This document shows positions 43,141 to 53,816 of a stretch of 64,000 nt of DNA, piece by piece (the stretch's first letter is position 1; each line of letters starts with the position of its first letter). The notes beneath the pieces were generated by a model that saw nothing but the letters and a program-made list of their open reading frames with translations, was not told where the DNA came from and did no database searches. Source of the DNA: Pseudomonas sp. 10S4. Lineage in GTDB: Bacteria; Pseudomonadota; Gammaproteobacteria; Pseudomonadales; Pseudomonadaceae. The translations under genes were made by a program, and so were the position numbers. The stretch covers positions 3,038,001 through 3,102,000 of the forward strand of contig NZ_CP133774.1 in the NCBI RefSeq assembly GCF_034344865.1, written 5' to 3'.

Positions 43141-43154
43141 GGTTTTTTGTGGGC

Positions 43155-44866
43155 TCAGACTTTGGCACTCACCTCACTGCTATTCACCAGCGCCTCCAAC
43201 GCCCCACTCAAACTCGGCGCTTTATCGCCAACCAGCAAATGCCAGACACCGCCCTCAAGTTGGCTGACGCCATGGCATCCCAGTTCCTTCAACTGACACT
43301 CCGACAACGCCTTGCCATCCGCCAGTTGCAGCCGAATCCGGGTCATGGCGATGCAATCCATCTGCAACACATTCTCCCCCCTCCCAGCGCATTCAGCCAC
43401 TGCTGCGCTTCGGGCACAGCGACAGGTTTTGCCACTTCAGCAACCAAAGCGGGGGTGGCAATAACCGCGCGACCCAAGGCCGGCATCGCCAACCGAATCT
43501 CATCGGCAATGCTGTCGGCCATCGGCCCAACGACCACCTGCAAACTCCCGCCCTTGCCCGGACGCACCACCGCCATCGCCCCGAGTGCTTTCAACTGCGC
43601 ATCGTCTGCCTTGTTGCGATCCACCATGTCCAGACGCAACCGGGTGGTACACGCACCCACGGTGATCAGATTTTCTGCACCGCCCAACGCCTTGATATAC
43701 GCCCCGGCCCGTTCGTTTTCAGCGAACACCACTTTGTCGCCAGTCGGCACATCTTCACGTCCCGGCGTCTTCAGGTTGAAGCGGCGAATACAGAAATCAA
43801 ATACCACGTAGTAGATCGCCGCATACGCCAGCCCTACCGGCACCACCAGCCAGCCATTGGTGGATTTACCCCAGCCCAACACCATGTCGATGAAGCCGCC
43901 AGAGAAGGTGAAGCCCAAATGGATGTTCAAGGCGTTGGTGATGGCCATCGACAATCCCGTCAACAGCGCATGCACCAGGTACAACATCGGTGCGAGGAAC
44001 ATGAATGCGAACTCGATCGGCTCGGTCACCCCGGTCAAAAATGAGGTCAGTGCCATCGACAGGAAGATCCCGCCCATGACTTTGCGGCGTTCCGGCAGGG
44101 CGTTGCGGTACATCGCCAGGCACGCGGCGGGCAGGCCGAAGATCATCATCGGGAACATGCCGGTCATGAACTGGCCACCTTTCGGGTCGCCGGCAAAGTA
44201 GCGCGACAGGTCGCCGGTGACGATGGCGCCAGTGGTCGGGTCGGTGAAGTTGCCGAACACGAACCACGCCATGTTGTTGAGGATGTGGTGCAGGCCGGTG
44301 ACGATCAGCAAGCGGTTGAACACGCCGAAAACGAACGCGCCGAAACTGCCACTCTCCATCATCAACGCGCCGAAGCTGTTGATGCCTTGCTGGATCGGCG
44401 GCCAGATCAGGCCGAAAACCAGCCCGAGGCCAACAGCGGCGAACCCGGTGACGATGGGCACAAAGCGCCGGCCACCGAAGAATGCCAGGTACTCCGGCAG
44501 CTTGATGTCCTTGAAGCGGTTGTACAGCGCGCCGGCCATCAAGCCGCTGACGATCCCGGCGAGCATGCCCATGTTGATGCTCGCATCGAGCACCTTGAGC
44601 GTGGAGATCATCACCAGGTAACCAATCACTCCGGCGAGGCCTGCAGTGCCGTTGTTGTCCTTGGCGAAGCCGACCGCGATGCCGATGGCGAAGATCATCG
44701 CCAGGTTGGCGAAGATCACCTGACCGGCGTCGTGGATGATCGCGATGTTCAGCAGGTCGGTGTCGCCCAGGCGCAGCAACAGGCCGGCGATAGGCAGGAT
44801 CGCGATCGGCAGCATCAGCAGCGCTGTGCCGAGGCGCTGCAGGCCTTCGATGAAGTATTGGTACAT
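43155..44866 (-). CDS. nagE: PTS N-acetylglucosamine transporter, EIICB (frameshifted)
   Basis: A PTS permease for GlcNAc. The EIIC membrane domain covers roughly residues 1-370 (MYQYFIEGLQRLGTALLMLP start, many hydrophobic helices). An EIIB domain follows, with phospho-cysteine in ITVGACTTRLRL. The C-terminal part, a second EIIB-like segment, continues in another frame (RENVLQMDCIAMTRIRL). The break is in the C run at 43376-43381, one base short. Corrected length is about 570 residues. Uptake is coupled to phosphorylation through NagF. Last gene of the nag operon. Confidence 0.9.
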
Positions 44867-44909
44867 GGCGTTTCTCCCTGATTCTTTTTTGTTATAGAGC
44901 TTTTGTTGT

Positions 44910-47426
44910 TCAGCTCAGAGGCCAATGTTGGTGACAGGCATGACGCACAGCGGCGGCGCTGCTCAACTTGAGCAAGCCCTGGCTGATGCGTCGGCATTCG
45001 CTCGCGTCCAGATGGCGCACGCGGTCCTTGATTTCACCGATCTGCACCGGGCTTACAGACAACTCGCTGATACCCAAACCGATCAGTACCGGCGTGGCCA
45101 GCGGATCGGAGGCCAGCGCACCGCACACCCCGACCCAACGGTTATGCACCGCCGCGCCCGCGCAGGTCTGGGCGATCAATCGCAGCAGCGCCGGGTGCAA
45201 CGCGTCGACTCGTGAAGCGAGGCCGGCGTGGTCGCGGTCCATGGCCAGGGTGTACTGGGACAAATCGTTGGTGCCGATGGACAGGAAGTCCGCATGCTCT
45301 GCAAGCTGCTCGGCCAGTAGCGCGGCGGCCGGGACTTCGATCATCACGCCCAGCTCCGGGCGCTGCGTCAGTTCCAGCTCGGTGCACAAGGCGTCGAGGC
45401 GTTGGCGGATGTGCAGCAGCTCATCGACTTCGGTGACCATCGGCAACAGGATCCGGCAGCGCGATAACGGGCTGACGTGCAGCAGCGCGCGCAGTTGTTG
45501 ATCGAGCAGTTCCGGCCGTACCTGAGCCAGGCGAATACCGCGCAGACCGAGTACCGGGTTCGCTTCGACCGGCAGCGGTAGATAGTCGAGTTGCTTGTCG
45601 CCGCCGACGTCGATGGTGCGGATGATCACCGACTTGTCGCCCATGGCGTCGAGCACGGCTTGGTAGGCGAGGCGCTGCTCCTGTTCGTCCGGCGCGGTGT
45701 TGCGATCAACGAAGAGAAACTCGGTGCGCAACAGACCGACGCCATCGGCGCCATTGGCCAACGCATCGGCTGCTTCAGAACTTGATGCCACGTTGGCTGC
45801 GATTTCAATGTGCACGCCGTCGAGGGTTCGCGCCGGGGTGTGCGCCTGGGCCTGTTGCTCGGCGCGACGTTGTTGGTGATCGAGTTGTGCCTGACGAACC
45901 TCGGCCAAGCGCTCGGCGGTCGGCGTCAGTTCGAGGCGACCGCCGTCGGCATCCAGCACCACCGCTTGGCCTTGCTTCTGATCCAGCAGCGCCGAACCCA
46001 GCGCAACCATGCACGGCAGACCTTTGCCGCGAGCCAGAATCGCCACGTGGGACGTCGCGCCGCCCGCCGCCATGCACAAGCCAGCGACACCTTGCTGGCT
46101 CAGTTGCAGCAAGTCCGAAGGCGTTAATTCGTGGGCGACGACGATGGCAGCGGCCGGCACGTCGTAGTGCCAGGCTTCACCCAGCAAGGCACGCAATACC
46201 CGTTGTTTGAGGTCGCGCAGATCGTTGGCGCGTTCGGCTAGCAATGCGCTGCCGAGTTGCTGAAGGACGTCGCATTGCACGTCGATCGCTTGGCTCCAGG
46301 CGTGGGTTGCGGCCATGCCTTGGCCTATTGATTGTGCCGCCGCATCCAGCAACGCCGGGTCTTCGAGCAACGCCACGTGCGCGGCGAAGATCGCTTCTTC
46401 GTCGGTGTTTTTGTGCTTTCTGGCCTGGGTCAGGGTGTGATCGATTTCGCTGCGCACGACGTTCAGCGCAGTGTCGAGGGCGCGCAGTTGTTGCTCGGGA
46501 TCGTGGCTGCCGGCGTCCACAGGCAGACTGATCGCGTTCAACTGAAACAGTGGCCCAGCGACCAGACCGGGCGCCGCGCAAACACCGTGCAACACACCCA
46601 CTTCAGCCGCGCGATGACGCTGGGCAATCGATACTGGCGCCGCAGCGTGACTGTCTTCGACCAGGGCTGTGGATAACGCGCTCAACAACGCCTGCAACGC
46701 CGCTTTAGCATCCGGGCCCTGAGTGCTGACTTGAACTTCTTCCTGCTCGCCGATGGCCAGGCTCATGAGCCCGATCAAACTGTCGCAAGACGCCGACTTA
46801 CCGGCGAAATGCAGCAGCGACTTGCTCTTGAAGCCTTGCGCTGTCTGACGAATCAGCGCGGCTGGCCGTGCATGTAACCCACCGCGATGAGCGATGCGCA
46901 CATGGCCGTGAACTTCAATACCGGACACTTCGACTTCAGCCTGGGCACCATTGGCCAGTCGTCGAACGATGTGCAGGAGCGGATCACCAACCTTCACCGA
47001 TTTCAATGTAATCGGCCGCGCCTGAAAGTCCTGGCTGTTGGTCAGGATCATCAGGCTGACCAGGCTTTTGCACTGCTGTGCGACCTTGTCCAGGTCATAG
47101 CGCAGCAACGGCTGGCCATTGCTGACCCGCGCGCCTTCCTTGACCAGCACCGAGAAGCCTTCGCCCTGCAACTCGACGGTGTCGAGGCCCAGGTGCAGGA
47201 GCAATTCGGCGCCGTTGTCGGCGCGCAAGGTGATGGCGTGGCCGGTGCGGGCGACGTGCACCACGACACCGGCGCAGGGTGCATGCAGCGTGTCGTTCAG
47301 CGGGTCGATGGCGATCCCGTCACCCATGGCGCCACTGGCGAACACCGGGTCCGGGACTTTGGCGAGCGTGAGCACCGGGCCGCTGAGCGGGGCGCTTAAG
47401 GTCAGCTCTTTATTATTGTTGTGCAT
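44910..47426 (-). CDS. nagF: PTS multiphosphoryl transfer protein (EIIA-HPr-EI fusion)
   Basis: 838 residues with three PTS domains fused. EIIA(Glc/Nag)-type covers about 1-155 (active His78 in LLLHLG). HPr covers about 172-258 (His185 in RGGLHARPAA). Enzyme I covers 275-838 (His460 in GGATSHVAI, PEP-binding C-terminal barrel). It carries phosphate from PEP through EI, HPr and EIIA to the EIIB of NagE, so the GlcNAc system needs no separate general PTS proteins. It lies 43 bp before nagE on the same strand. Confidence 0.95.
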   Translation of the reverse strand: MHNNNKELTLSAPLSGPVLTLAKVPDPVFASGAMGDGIAIDPLNDTLHAPCAGVVVHVARTGHAITLRADNGAELLLHLGLDTVELQGEGFSVLVKEGARVSNGQPLLRYDLDKVAQQCKSLVSLMILTNSQDFQARPITLKSVKVGDPLLHIVRRLANGAQAEVEVSGIEVHGHVRIAHRGGLHARPAALIRQTAQGFKSKSLLHFAGKSASCDSLIGLMSLAIGEQEEVQVSTQGPDAKAALQALLSALSTALVEDSHAAAPVSIAQRHRAAEVGVLHGVCAAPGLVAGPLFQLNAISLPVDAGSHDPEQQLRALDTALNVVRSEIDHTLTQARKHKNTDEEAIFAAHVALLEDPALLDAAAQSIGQGMAATHAWSQAIDVQCDVLQQLGSALLAERANDLRDLKQRVLRALLGEAWHYDVPAAAIVVAHELTPSDLLQLSQQGVAGLCMAAGGATSHVAILARGKGLPCMVALGSALLDQKQGQAVVLDADGGRLELTPTAERLAEVRQAQLDHQQRRAEQQAQAHTPARTLDGVHIEIAANVASSSEAADALANGADGVGLLRTEFLFVDRNTAPDEQEQRLAYQAVLDAMGDKSVIIRTIDVGGDKQLDYLPLPVEANPVLGLRGIRLAQVRPELLDQQLRALLHVSPLSRCRILLPMVTEVDELLHIRQRLDALCTELELTQRPELGVMIEVPAAALLAEQLAEHADFLSIGTNDLSQYTLAMDRDHAGLASRVDALHPALLRLIAQTCAGAAVHNRWVGVCGALASDPLATPVLIGLGISELSVSPVQIGEIKDRVRHLDASECRRISQGLLKLSSAAAVRHACHQHWPLS

Positions 47427-47464
47427 GGCTCGGTACTCATCAGGAATGCAGTCAAAGTTCAGGC

Positions 47465-48468
47465 TTAGTGCGTGCGCGTCACTTTGCTCAAGTGCCGCGG
47501 CTGGTCCGGGTCCATGCCACGGGCGACGGCCAAACCGGCGGCCATCACATAGAAACTCTGGATTGCCAGAATCGGATCGAGGGCCGGGTGCTCTGCGCGG
47601 GTCAGGGTCAGGTCGCGCTCAGTGACGTCATCCGGCGCAGCCAGCAATACGCGGGCGCCGCGCTGGCGCATGTCGGCGGCCAGACTCAGCAAACCGGCCT
47701 GCTCGGCACCGCGGCGGGGCGAACACCAGCAGCGGGTATTGCTCGCCGATCAACGCCATCGGGCCGTGACGGACTTCGGCGCTGCTGAAGGCTTCGGCCT
47801 GGATCGCCGAGGTTTCCTTGAATTTCAGCGCGGCTTCCTGAGCGATGGCAAAACCGGCGCCACGGCCGATCACCATCAGGCGCTGGCAATCGCGTAAGGC
47901 GTCGATGGCCAGGCTCCAATCCTGCTGCGCTGCATCGCGCAGACCTTGCGGCAGGGCGTTGCCGGCCTCCAGCAATTCCACGTCGTCTTTCCAGTGCGCA
48001 ATAAGCCGCGCGCTGGCGCTGAGGGTGGCGATAAAACTCTTGGTTGCGGCGACGCTGCTTTCGGTGCCGGCCAACAGCGGCAAGCTGAACTCACACGCCG
48101 CTTCCAGCGGTGAACCTTCAGCGTTGACCATCGAAATGCTCAGGGCGCCACGTTTGCGCAGCAGACGCAGGCTGTTCACCAGGTCCGGACTTTGCCCCGA
48201 TTGCGAGAAGGCGAACGCGACCTGGCCGCTGACCTTCAACGGCGCCTGTTGCATGGTCACCACCGACATTGGCAACGACGCCACCGGAATGCCCAGTTGC
48301 TGCATGGTCAGGTAGGCAAAGTAACTCGCCGCGTGGTCGGAGCTGCCACGGGCAATGGTCATCGCCACTTGCGGTGGCTGACGGCGCAGGCGTCCGGCGA
48401 TCTCGATCATCTGTGGGTCGAGTTGTTGCAATTGGGCTTGCACGGCCTCGAACGAGGACAGCGCCTCT

Positions 48469-48488
<20 letters not shown>
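47465..48488 (-). CDS. SIS-domain glucosamine-6-phosphate deaminase NagB-II (frameshifted)
   Basis: A protein with two SIS (sugar isomerase) domains, like the isomerase half of GlmS: MTIARGSSDHAASYFAYLTM and FSQSGQSPDLVNSL in the first, HGPMALI in the second. In nag operons such proteins deaminate GlcN-6-P to fructose-6-P. The frame changes near 47712, where one extra base turns FAPRGAEQAGLLSLAADMR out of frame; corrected length is about 340 residues. Its start overlaps the nagA end (by 20 bp, or 8 bp from the second Met). It is the nagB-II position gene of the Pseudomonas nag cluster. Confidence 0.85.
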
Positions 48489-49575
<1,087 letters not shown>

Positions 49576-49612
49576 GATCGGTTCTCGGTTGCGTATTTAT
49601 CGACGACGCTCT

Positions 49613-50344
49613 TTATCTACGGAGCTCTGCGACAAAGTCGTAGTAGTCGTTGCGGCAATAGGTGTCGGTGACTTCGATCGGGGTGTTGTCTTCCAGATAG
49701 CCGACCCGGGTCATCAGCAACATGGCAGTGCCGGGGGCGATGCCGACCAGCGCGGCGAATTCGTCCGAGGCGTTGATCGCCTGAATGTGCTGCAAGGCGC
49801 GGACGATCGGTTTGCCGATGCCGTCGAGGAATTCGTAGAGGGAATCGCCCACCGCTTGCGGCTTGGGAATGATCGAGGCGGGCAGGGTGCTCATCTCGAT
49901 CGCCATCACCGTGTCATCGGCTTTGCGCAGGCGTTTGAGCCGCGCGACCTTGTCGTTGGGCGAGAGGCCGAGGCGGATCAGTTCTTCGTGGGTTGGCGGG
50001 GTGATTTCCCGCTCCAGCCACTGCGAGCCGGGGACGAAGCCTTTGAGACGGAGCATTTCGCTGAAGCCGGAGAGGCGCGACAGCGGTTGTTCCAGGCGTG
50101 GGGTGATGAAGGTGCCGGAACCCTGGTTGCGGCGGATCAGGCCTTGATCGAACAAGACTTCCAGCGCCTTGCGCGCGGTGACGCGGGAGATGCCCAGCAA
50201 TTCACTGAGGCTGCGCTCCGACGGCATGGCTTGTTCGGCTTTCCATTGGCCAGCGTGGATCGCCGCTTCCAGGTTGCGCGCCAGTTGCAGGTACAGCGGC
50301 GTCGGCTGGGAGTCGTCAGGACGTAGGGCCTGGATGTCATTCAT
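49613..50344 (-). CDS. nagR: GntR/HutC-family regulator of GlcNAc utilisation
   Basis: 243 residues starting MNDIQALRPDD. An N-terminal winged helix (MPSERSLSELLGISRVTARKALEVL, about 40-65) joins a UTRA ligand domain of the YvoA/DasR type, which binds amino-sugar phosphates. An upstream in-frame ATG at 50410 lies inside the operator/promoter region and is rejected. It is first in the nag operon and probably represses it, with release by GlcNAc-6-P or GlcN-6-P. Confidence 0.88.
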   Translation of the reverse strand: MNDIQALRPDDSQPTPLYLQLARNLEAAIHAGQWKAEQAMPSERSLSELLGISRVTARKALEVLFDQGLIRRNQGSGTFITPRLEQPLSRLSGFSEMLRLKGFVPGSQWLEREITPPTHEELIRLGLSPNDKVARLKRLRKADDTVMAIEMSTLPASIIPKPQAVGDSLYEFLDGIGKPIVRALQHIQAINASDEFAALVGIAPGTAMLLMTRVGYLEDNTPIEVTDTYCRNDYYDFVAELRR

Positions 50345-50400
50345 GTAGGTTGTTTCCGATGCGGATATTGGATTGTTGTCGCCCGGTTGTAGGACGAAAC

Positions 50401-50505
50401 GTAATACCACTTAAATACCATGTCAATGAGACCACTTTGCTCGAAGCGCAGGAAAACCGGGCCTGCTGGGCTGGTTTAGTGGGGGTTGGCTTTAAGTGGT
50501 ATTAC
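50401..50505 (-). promoter_or_regulatory. nag promoter with NagR-type operator repeats
   Basis: On the minus strand, TTGACA (50421-50426) is followed by direct repeats TGGTATT-TAAG-TGGTATT (50420 down to about 50403), so the repeats fill the promoter spacer; a further TGGTCT half-site is just upstream. The 15-mer GTAATACCACTTAAA (50401-50415) recurs exactly inverted at 50491-50505. TGGTnT half-sites fit DasR/YvoA-type GntR operators. Confidence 0.6.
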
Positions 50506-50523
50506 GGGCGGGGATTACAGAAG

Positions 50524-50602
50524 CAAAGATCGCAGCCTGCGGCAGCTCCTACAGTGGGAATTGGTATCTCCACCGTGGGAGCTGCCGAAGGCTGCGATCT
50601 TT
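50524..50602. repeat. Paired REP palindrome, GCTGCCGAAGGCTGCGATC type
   Basis: AAAGATCGCAGCC(T/T)GCGGCAG and its inverted copy flank about 25 nt, between nagR and the L,D-transpeptidase gene. Confidence 0.88.
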
Positions 50603-50672
50603 TGATTTATTTTTTCGGAGGGCGACAGAAGGTAGCGGTCGAGAGAGGGGATTTGCGGCGACGCGATGCTTT

Positions 50673-50790
50673 TGTGGCGAGGGAGCTTGCTCCCGCTGGG
50701 GCGCGAAGCGGCCCTAAAATCAGAGAGCGCGGTGCCAGATCAAATTTGGGGCCGCTTCGCAGCCCAGCGGGAGCAAGCTCCCTCGCCACA
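50673..50790. repeat. Paired REP palindrome, GGCGAGGGAGCTTGCTCCCG type
   Basis: TGTGGCGAGGGAGCTTGCTC and its complement, with an additional inner GAAGCGGCCC/GGGCCGCTTC pairing. Tandem with the REP pair at 50524. Confidence 0.88.
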
Positions 50791-50836
50791 AAAAGCCCCC
50801 TGGCCGCAAAGGCTCGGCGCAATTGCAGAAGAGGGG

Positions 50837-51340
50837 TTAAGGCCGAATCTCGATCATCGTGCCATCCGGCACAAGTCCCCAGACCTCGCGCATGTCCATG
50901 TTGCGCATGGCGATGCAGCCGTCGGTCCAGTCCAGGGTGTGGAACAGGTTTTCCGGGTAGTCGTAGGTGTCGGGGGTGCCGTGGATCATGATCATGCCGC
51001 CGGGATCGACGCCTTCGCGCCGGGAGCGAGCGGAATCGGCAATGTTCGGGTAGGAGATGTGCATCGCCAGGTTGAAACGGTCACTGACCTTGCGCCAATC
51101 CACCCAGTAAAAACCCTCTGGCGTGCGCTTGTCGCCTTCCATCAGCTTCGCGCCCCGGGGTTGTTTGCCCAAGGAGATACGGTAGGTTCGTAGCGGCTTG
51201 CCGTCGGCGATCAATTGCAATTGATGGGCGGATTTGAGTATCAGCACTTTTTCGATGGGCTTGCCATCCAGAGTGACCACGGTGGAGGCCTGGGACACGA
51301 CAACGAATGACAGGCAAAACAGGGCAAGCAACCAGCGCAT
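50837..51340 (-). CDS. L,D-transpeptidase family protein (YkuD domain)
   Basis: 167 residues with a signal peptide (MRWLLALFCLSFVVVSQA). The YkuD domain has the catalytic pair in MIMIHGTPD and DWTDGCIAM (Cys about 142). Such periplasmic enzymes make 3-3 peptidoglycan crosslinks or attach lipoproteins to peptidoglycan. It is short, a single catalytic domain without LysM. It stands alone between a REP cluster and a Nudix gene. Confidence 0.9.
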   Translation of the reverse strand: MRWLLALFCLSFVVVSQASTVVTLDGKPIEKVLILKSAHQLQLIADGKPLRTYRISLGKQPRGAKLMEGDKRTPEGFYWVDWRKVSDRFNLAMHISYPNIADSARSRREGVDPGGMIMIHGTPDTYDYPENLFHTLDWTDGCIAMRNMDMREVWGLVPDGTMIEIRP

Positions 51341-51392
51341 TGAAACGATATCCCTAGAGGTGTCGCGACTATTTATAAGTACTGATAAGAGC

Positions 51393-51944
51393 TTAGATGA
51401 TGGCTGGCTGAGTCAGTGGCGGAATCGACTCGGAACGCACCGGGTAGACCTCCGTCTGCCGGTCAGCGAAGAAGCATTCTAAAGTACGGCCCACCGTGCG
51501 GAAAGCCAGCTCGGACCAAGGGATATCGGCTTCTTCGAAAAGCTGCACTTCCAGGCTCTCGGGGCCGGCGCAAAAGTCCAGGTCCACCAGCTCGGCGCGG
51601 AAGAATACATGCACCTGACTGATGTGCGGCACATCAATCAGCGTATAGATGCTCAGGTTGCGGACCCGGGCGCAGGCTTCTTCGGCGGTCTCGCGCACGG
51701 CGGCCTGCTCGACAGTCTCGCCGTTTTCCATGAAGCCGGCAGGCAGCGTCCAGTAGCCGAGTCGTGGCTCGATGGCTCGCCGGCACAGCAACACCTTCGA
51801 GCCCCAGGTCGCGACGCAACCGGCGACGATATTGGGGTTCTGATAGTGAATGGTCTGACAGCTGTCACAGACAAATCGCAGGCGCGAATCGCCTTCGGGA
51901 ATGCGCTGGGTGACCGGGTTGCCGCACTGGCTGCAAAATTTCAT
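51393..51944 (-). CDS. Nudix hydrolase with N-terminal zinc ribbon
   Basis: 183 residues. A CxxC...CxxC zinc ribbon (CSQCG at 4-8, CDSC near 27) precedes a Nudix domain with box GFMENGETVEQ(AAVRETAEEAC); the usual glycine of the box is a cysteine here, which appears to be a family feature. It hydrolyses a nucleoside-diphosphate-linked substrate that cannot be named. Start 51944 is chosen because the zinc ribbon begins there; longer in-frame starts are unsupported. It is divergent from the second Nudix gene. Confidence 0.85.
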   Translation of the reverse strand: MKFCSQCGNPVTQRIPEGDSRLRFVCDSCQTIHYQNPNIVAGCVATWGSKVLLCRRAIEPRLGYWTLPAGFMENGETVEQAAVRETAEEACARVRNLSIYTLIDVPHISQVHVFFRAELVDLDFCAGPESLEVQLFEEADIPWSELAFRTVGRTLECFFADRQTEVYPVRSESIPPLTQPAII

Positions 51945-52064
51945 GCTTGGGTTCCTGAATGCTGCGCCTATCTTGGCGTGCGGCAGTGTCTGTCGGCAAG
52001 TTGTCGTTTCGCGACATGCGGTAGTTCGGGGGTTGGGCGGTCGGTGTGATTGGTGCATGATGCA

Positions 52065-52226
52065 TAGGGTCTGTTGACGTTTGCTGGCGAACCGCGTTGC
52101 AGTGCCAACGCGTGCGAGGCAAGGCGCGGGATGCAGCTAATGTCTGTTCCCTTGGCAAATCCCGCAACGCAGCATCGCGCGCGTTGGCGCGCAACGCGGT
52201 CGTCAGCAAACGTCAACAGACCCTAC
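52065..52226. mobile_element. MITE-like long inverted repeat with TA flanks
   Basis: Arms GGGTCTGTTGACGTTTGCTG...CGAACCGCGTTGC and GCAACGCGGTCG...CAGCAAACGTCAACAGACCC (52067-52100 and 52191-52223) enclose about 90 bp with a further GCCAACGCG/CGCGTTGGC pairing. TA flanks both ends, as expected for an IS630/Tc1-type nonautonomous element. No transposase is encoded. It lies between divergent Nudix genes, so it may carry or disturb their promoters. Confidence 0.6.
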
Positions 52227-52247
52227 AGGCACAGATCGAGAACACTC

Positions 52248-52847
52248 ATGCTGGACGAGCTACTGCATCGGGTAAGCAACCACACGCCACGCACCCTGGA
52301 AACCGACAAGCGTTTCCCCGAGGCGGCGGTACTCGTGCCGATCACCCGCAGTGACGAACCGGAACTGGTTCTGACCCTGCGCGCCAGCGGGCTCTCGACC
52401 CATGGCGGCGAAGTCGCCTTCCCCGGCGGGCGACGCGACCCCGAAGACCCTGACCTTATTTTCACTGCCTTACGCGAAGCCGAAGAAGAAATCGGCCTGC
52501 CGCCGGGGCTGGTGGAAGTGATCGGCCCGCTCAGTCCGCTGATCTCCCTGCACGGCATCAAGGTCACGCCCTATGTCGGCGTCATTCCTGATTACGTCGA
52601 ATACCTGGCCAACGATGCCGAAATTGCGGCTGTGTTCAGCGTGCCTCTGGAGTTCTTTCGAGAAGACCCGCGCGAACACACGCATCGCATCGATTACCAG
52701 GGTCGCAGTTGGTATGTGCCGAGCTATCGTTATGGTGAATACAAGATCTGGGGTTTGACCGCGATCATGATCGTCGAGTTGATCAACCTGCTTTATGACG
52801 CCGACATCAGCCTGCACCACCCACCCAAAAGCTTTATCAATATTTGA
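52248..52847 (+). CDS. CoA pyrophosphatase (Nudix hydrolase, NudL/YeaB-like)
   Basis: 199 residues starting [15 protein letters not shown]. The Nudix box [20 protein letters not shown](EEIGL) is canonical and is preceded by the CoA-pyrophosphatase hallmark [20 protein letters not shown]. Such enzymes split CoA into phosphopantetheine and 3',5'-ADP. The start codon lies 22 bp past the MITE-like repeat; an upstream in-frame extension runs through that repeat and is rejected. It is followed 55 bp later by the carbonic anhydrase gene. Confidence 0.9.
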   Translation: MLDELLHRVSNHTPRTLETDKRFPEAAVLVPITRSDEPELVLTLRASGLSTHGGEVAFPGGRRDPEDPDLIFTALREAEEEIGLPPGLVEVIGPLSPLISLHGIKVTPYVGVIPDYVEYLANDAEIAAVFSVPLEFFREDPREHTHRIDYQGRSWYVPSYRYGEYKIWGLTAIMIVELINLLYDADISLHHPPKSFINI

Positions 52848-52902
52848 AGCCATCTTTCGTATGGCAAGACAGCGCGGCTGCCTGAGCCTTGAGGACAATA
52901 AG

Positions 52903-53427
52903 ATGAAATATCGCCTGGGCGACGCCCGCGTCGAAACCCATCCACAGAGCTGGGTTGCCCCCAATGCTGTGCTGGTGGGCAAGGTCAAGCTGGAAGAGGG
53001 CGCCAATGTCTGGTTCAACGCCGTGTTGCGTGGCGACAATGAACTGATCCTGATCGGCAAGAACAGCAACGTCCAGGACGGCACGGTGATGCACACCGAC
53101 ATGGGCTACCCGCTGATCATCGGCACCGGCGTGACCATCGGCCACAACGCCATGCTCCACGGGTGCACGGTGGGCGACTACAGCCTGATCGGCATCAACG
53201 CGGTGATCCTCAACGGCGCGAAAATCGGCAAGAACTGCATCATCGGCGCCAACTCGCTGATCGGTGAAGGCAAGGAGATCCCGGACGGTTCGCTGGTCAT
53301 GGGCTCGCCGGGCAAGGTTGTGCGCGAACTCACCGAGCCACAGAAGAAAATGCTCGAAGCCAGCGCCGCCCACTATGTGCATAACTCGCAGCGCTACGCC
53401 CGCGATCTGGTCGAGCAGGAAGAATGA
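52903..53427 (+). CDS. Gamma-carbonic anhydrase family protein
   Basis: 174 residues of the left-handed beta-helix hexapeptide-repeat fold (YrdA/PaaY-like). Repeats run through [20 protein letters not shown], and metal-binding histidines are visible in HTDMG and IGHNAMLHG. Activity may be carbonic anhydrase or a related hydrolase; many homologues are untested. ATG 52903 has AGGACAATAAG upstream. Its stop overlaps the next gene start (ATGA). Confidence 0.9.
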   Translation: MKYRLGDARVETHPQSWVAPNAVLVGKVKLEEGANVWFNAVLRGDNELILIGKNSNVQDGTVMHTDMGYPLIIGTGVTIGHNAMLHGCTVGDYSLIGINAVILNGAKIGKNCIIGANSLIGEGKEIPDGSLVMGSPGKVVRELTEPQKKMLEASAAHYVHNSQRYARDLVEQEE

Positions 53428-53639
53428 ACGCCACTGAACGACCGGTGCTATCCCCCTGCGTAAACATTTGCGCACTGGATGAGCAGGATATTTGCACCGG
53501 GTGCCAGCGCACGGTGGAAGAGATTACCCGTTGGAGCCGGATGGACAATGCGGAGCGGCGCAAGGTGTTGGGTTTGTGTCATGAGCGGGCCAAGTCGAGC
53601 GGGTTGCTTTGGATGATCGGGGTCAAATCCGATAATTGA
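53424..53639 (+). CDS. DUF1289 domain-containing protein
   Basis: 71 residues. The DUF1289 pattern is clear: [21 protein letters not shown], with three cysteines likely binding a metal, then [18 protein letters not shown]. Function unknown in all members. It is translationally coupled to the gamma-carbonic anhydrase gene by a 4-bp overlap. Confidence 0.88.
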   Translation: MNATERPVLSPCVNICALDEQDICTGCQRTVEEITRWSRMDNAERRKVLGLCHERAKSSGLLWMIGVKSDN

Positions 53640-53644
53640 GGTGC

Positions 53645-53736
53645 GGCCTTCGCGAGCAAGCCCGCTCCCACAGTAGACCGAGTTGTCTTGGCGGGCGCGG
53701 TCCAATGTGGGAGCGGGCTTGCTCGCGAAGAGGCCA
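53645..53736. repeat. Paired REP palindrome, GCGGGCTTGCTCGCGAA type, opposite orientation
   Basis: TTCGCGAGCAAGCCCGCTCC comes first and its complement second, so the pair faces outward compared with the copies at 15041 and 57223. Confidence 0.88.
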
Positions 53737-53816
53737 TCACCCTCACTACCTCTCTTGGCCCAATTCACCTGTCTGAAGTACCCTGTCCACCAAACTGACA
53801 GGTATCCCCACGCCCC

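Larger units (their letters stand above)
42591..43154. other. Structured intergenic region upstream of the toxin gene
   Basis: 564 bp without a conventional gene. Hairpins include GAGGGTG/CACCCTC (42645-42669), TCACTG/CAGTGA around 42773-42789, CAGGCAT/ATGCCTG near 42840-42857 and GCGCC-TTCG-GGCGC near 42880-42894. A half REP (CGCTCCCACA) is at about 42974 and a full paired REP at 43008-43140. A 31-codon ORF lies on the toxin strand. I could not match the segment to a known RNA family. Confidence 0.5.

Noticed and set aside
42839..43168. A 109-codon minus-strand ORF spanning the REP upstream of the toxin
   Set aside because: Its N-terminal part is translated REP sequence, and it overlaps the nagE 3' end; no support as a gene.
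50524..50790. Clustered palindromes as a possible CRISPR array
   Set aside because: Repeats are inverted pairs of two REP types, not regularly spaced direct repeats, and no cas gene is nearby.
51393..51944. Cysteine in place of the Nudix-box glycine as a sign of inactivation
   Set aside because: The rest of the box, including the metal-binding REtaEE core, is intact, and I believe this substitution is common in this zinc-ribbon subgroup.
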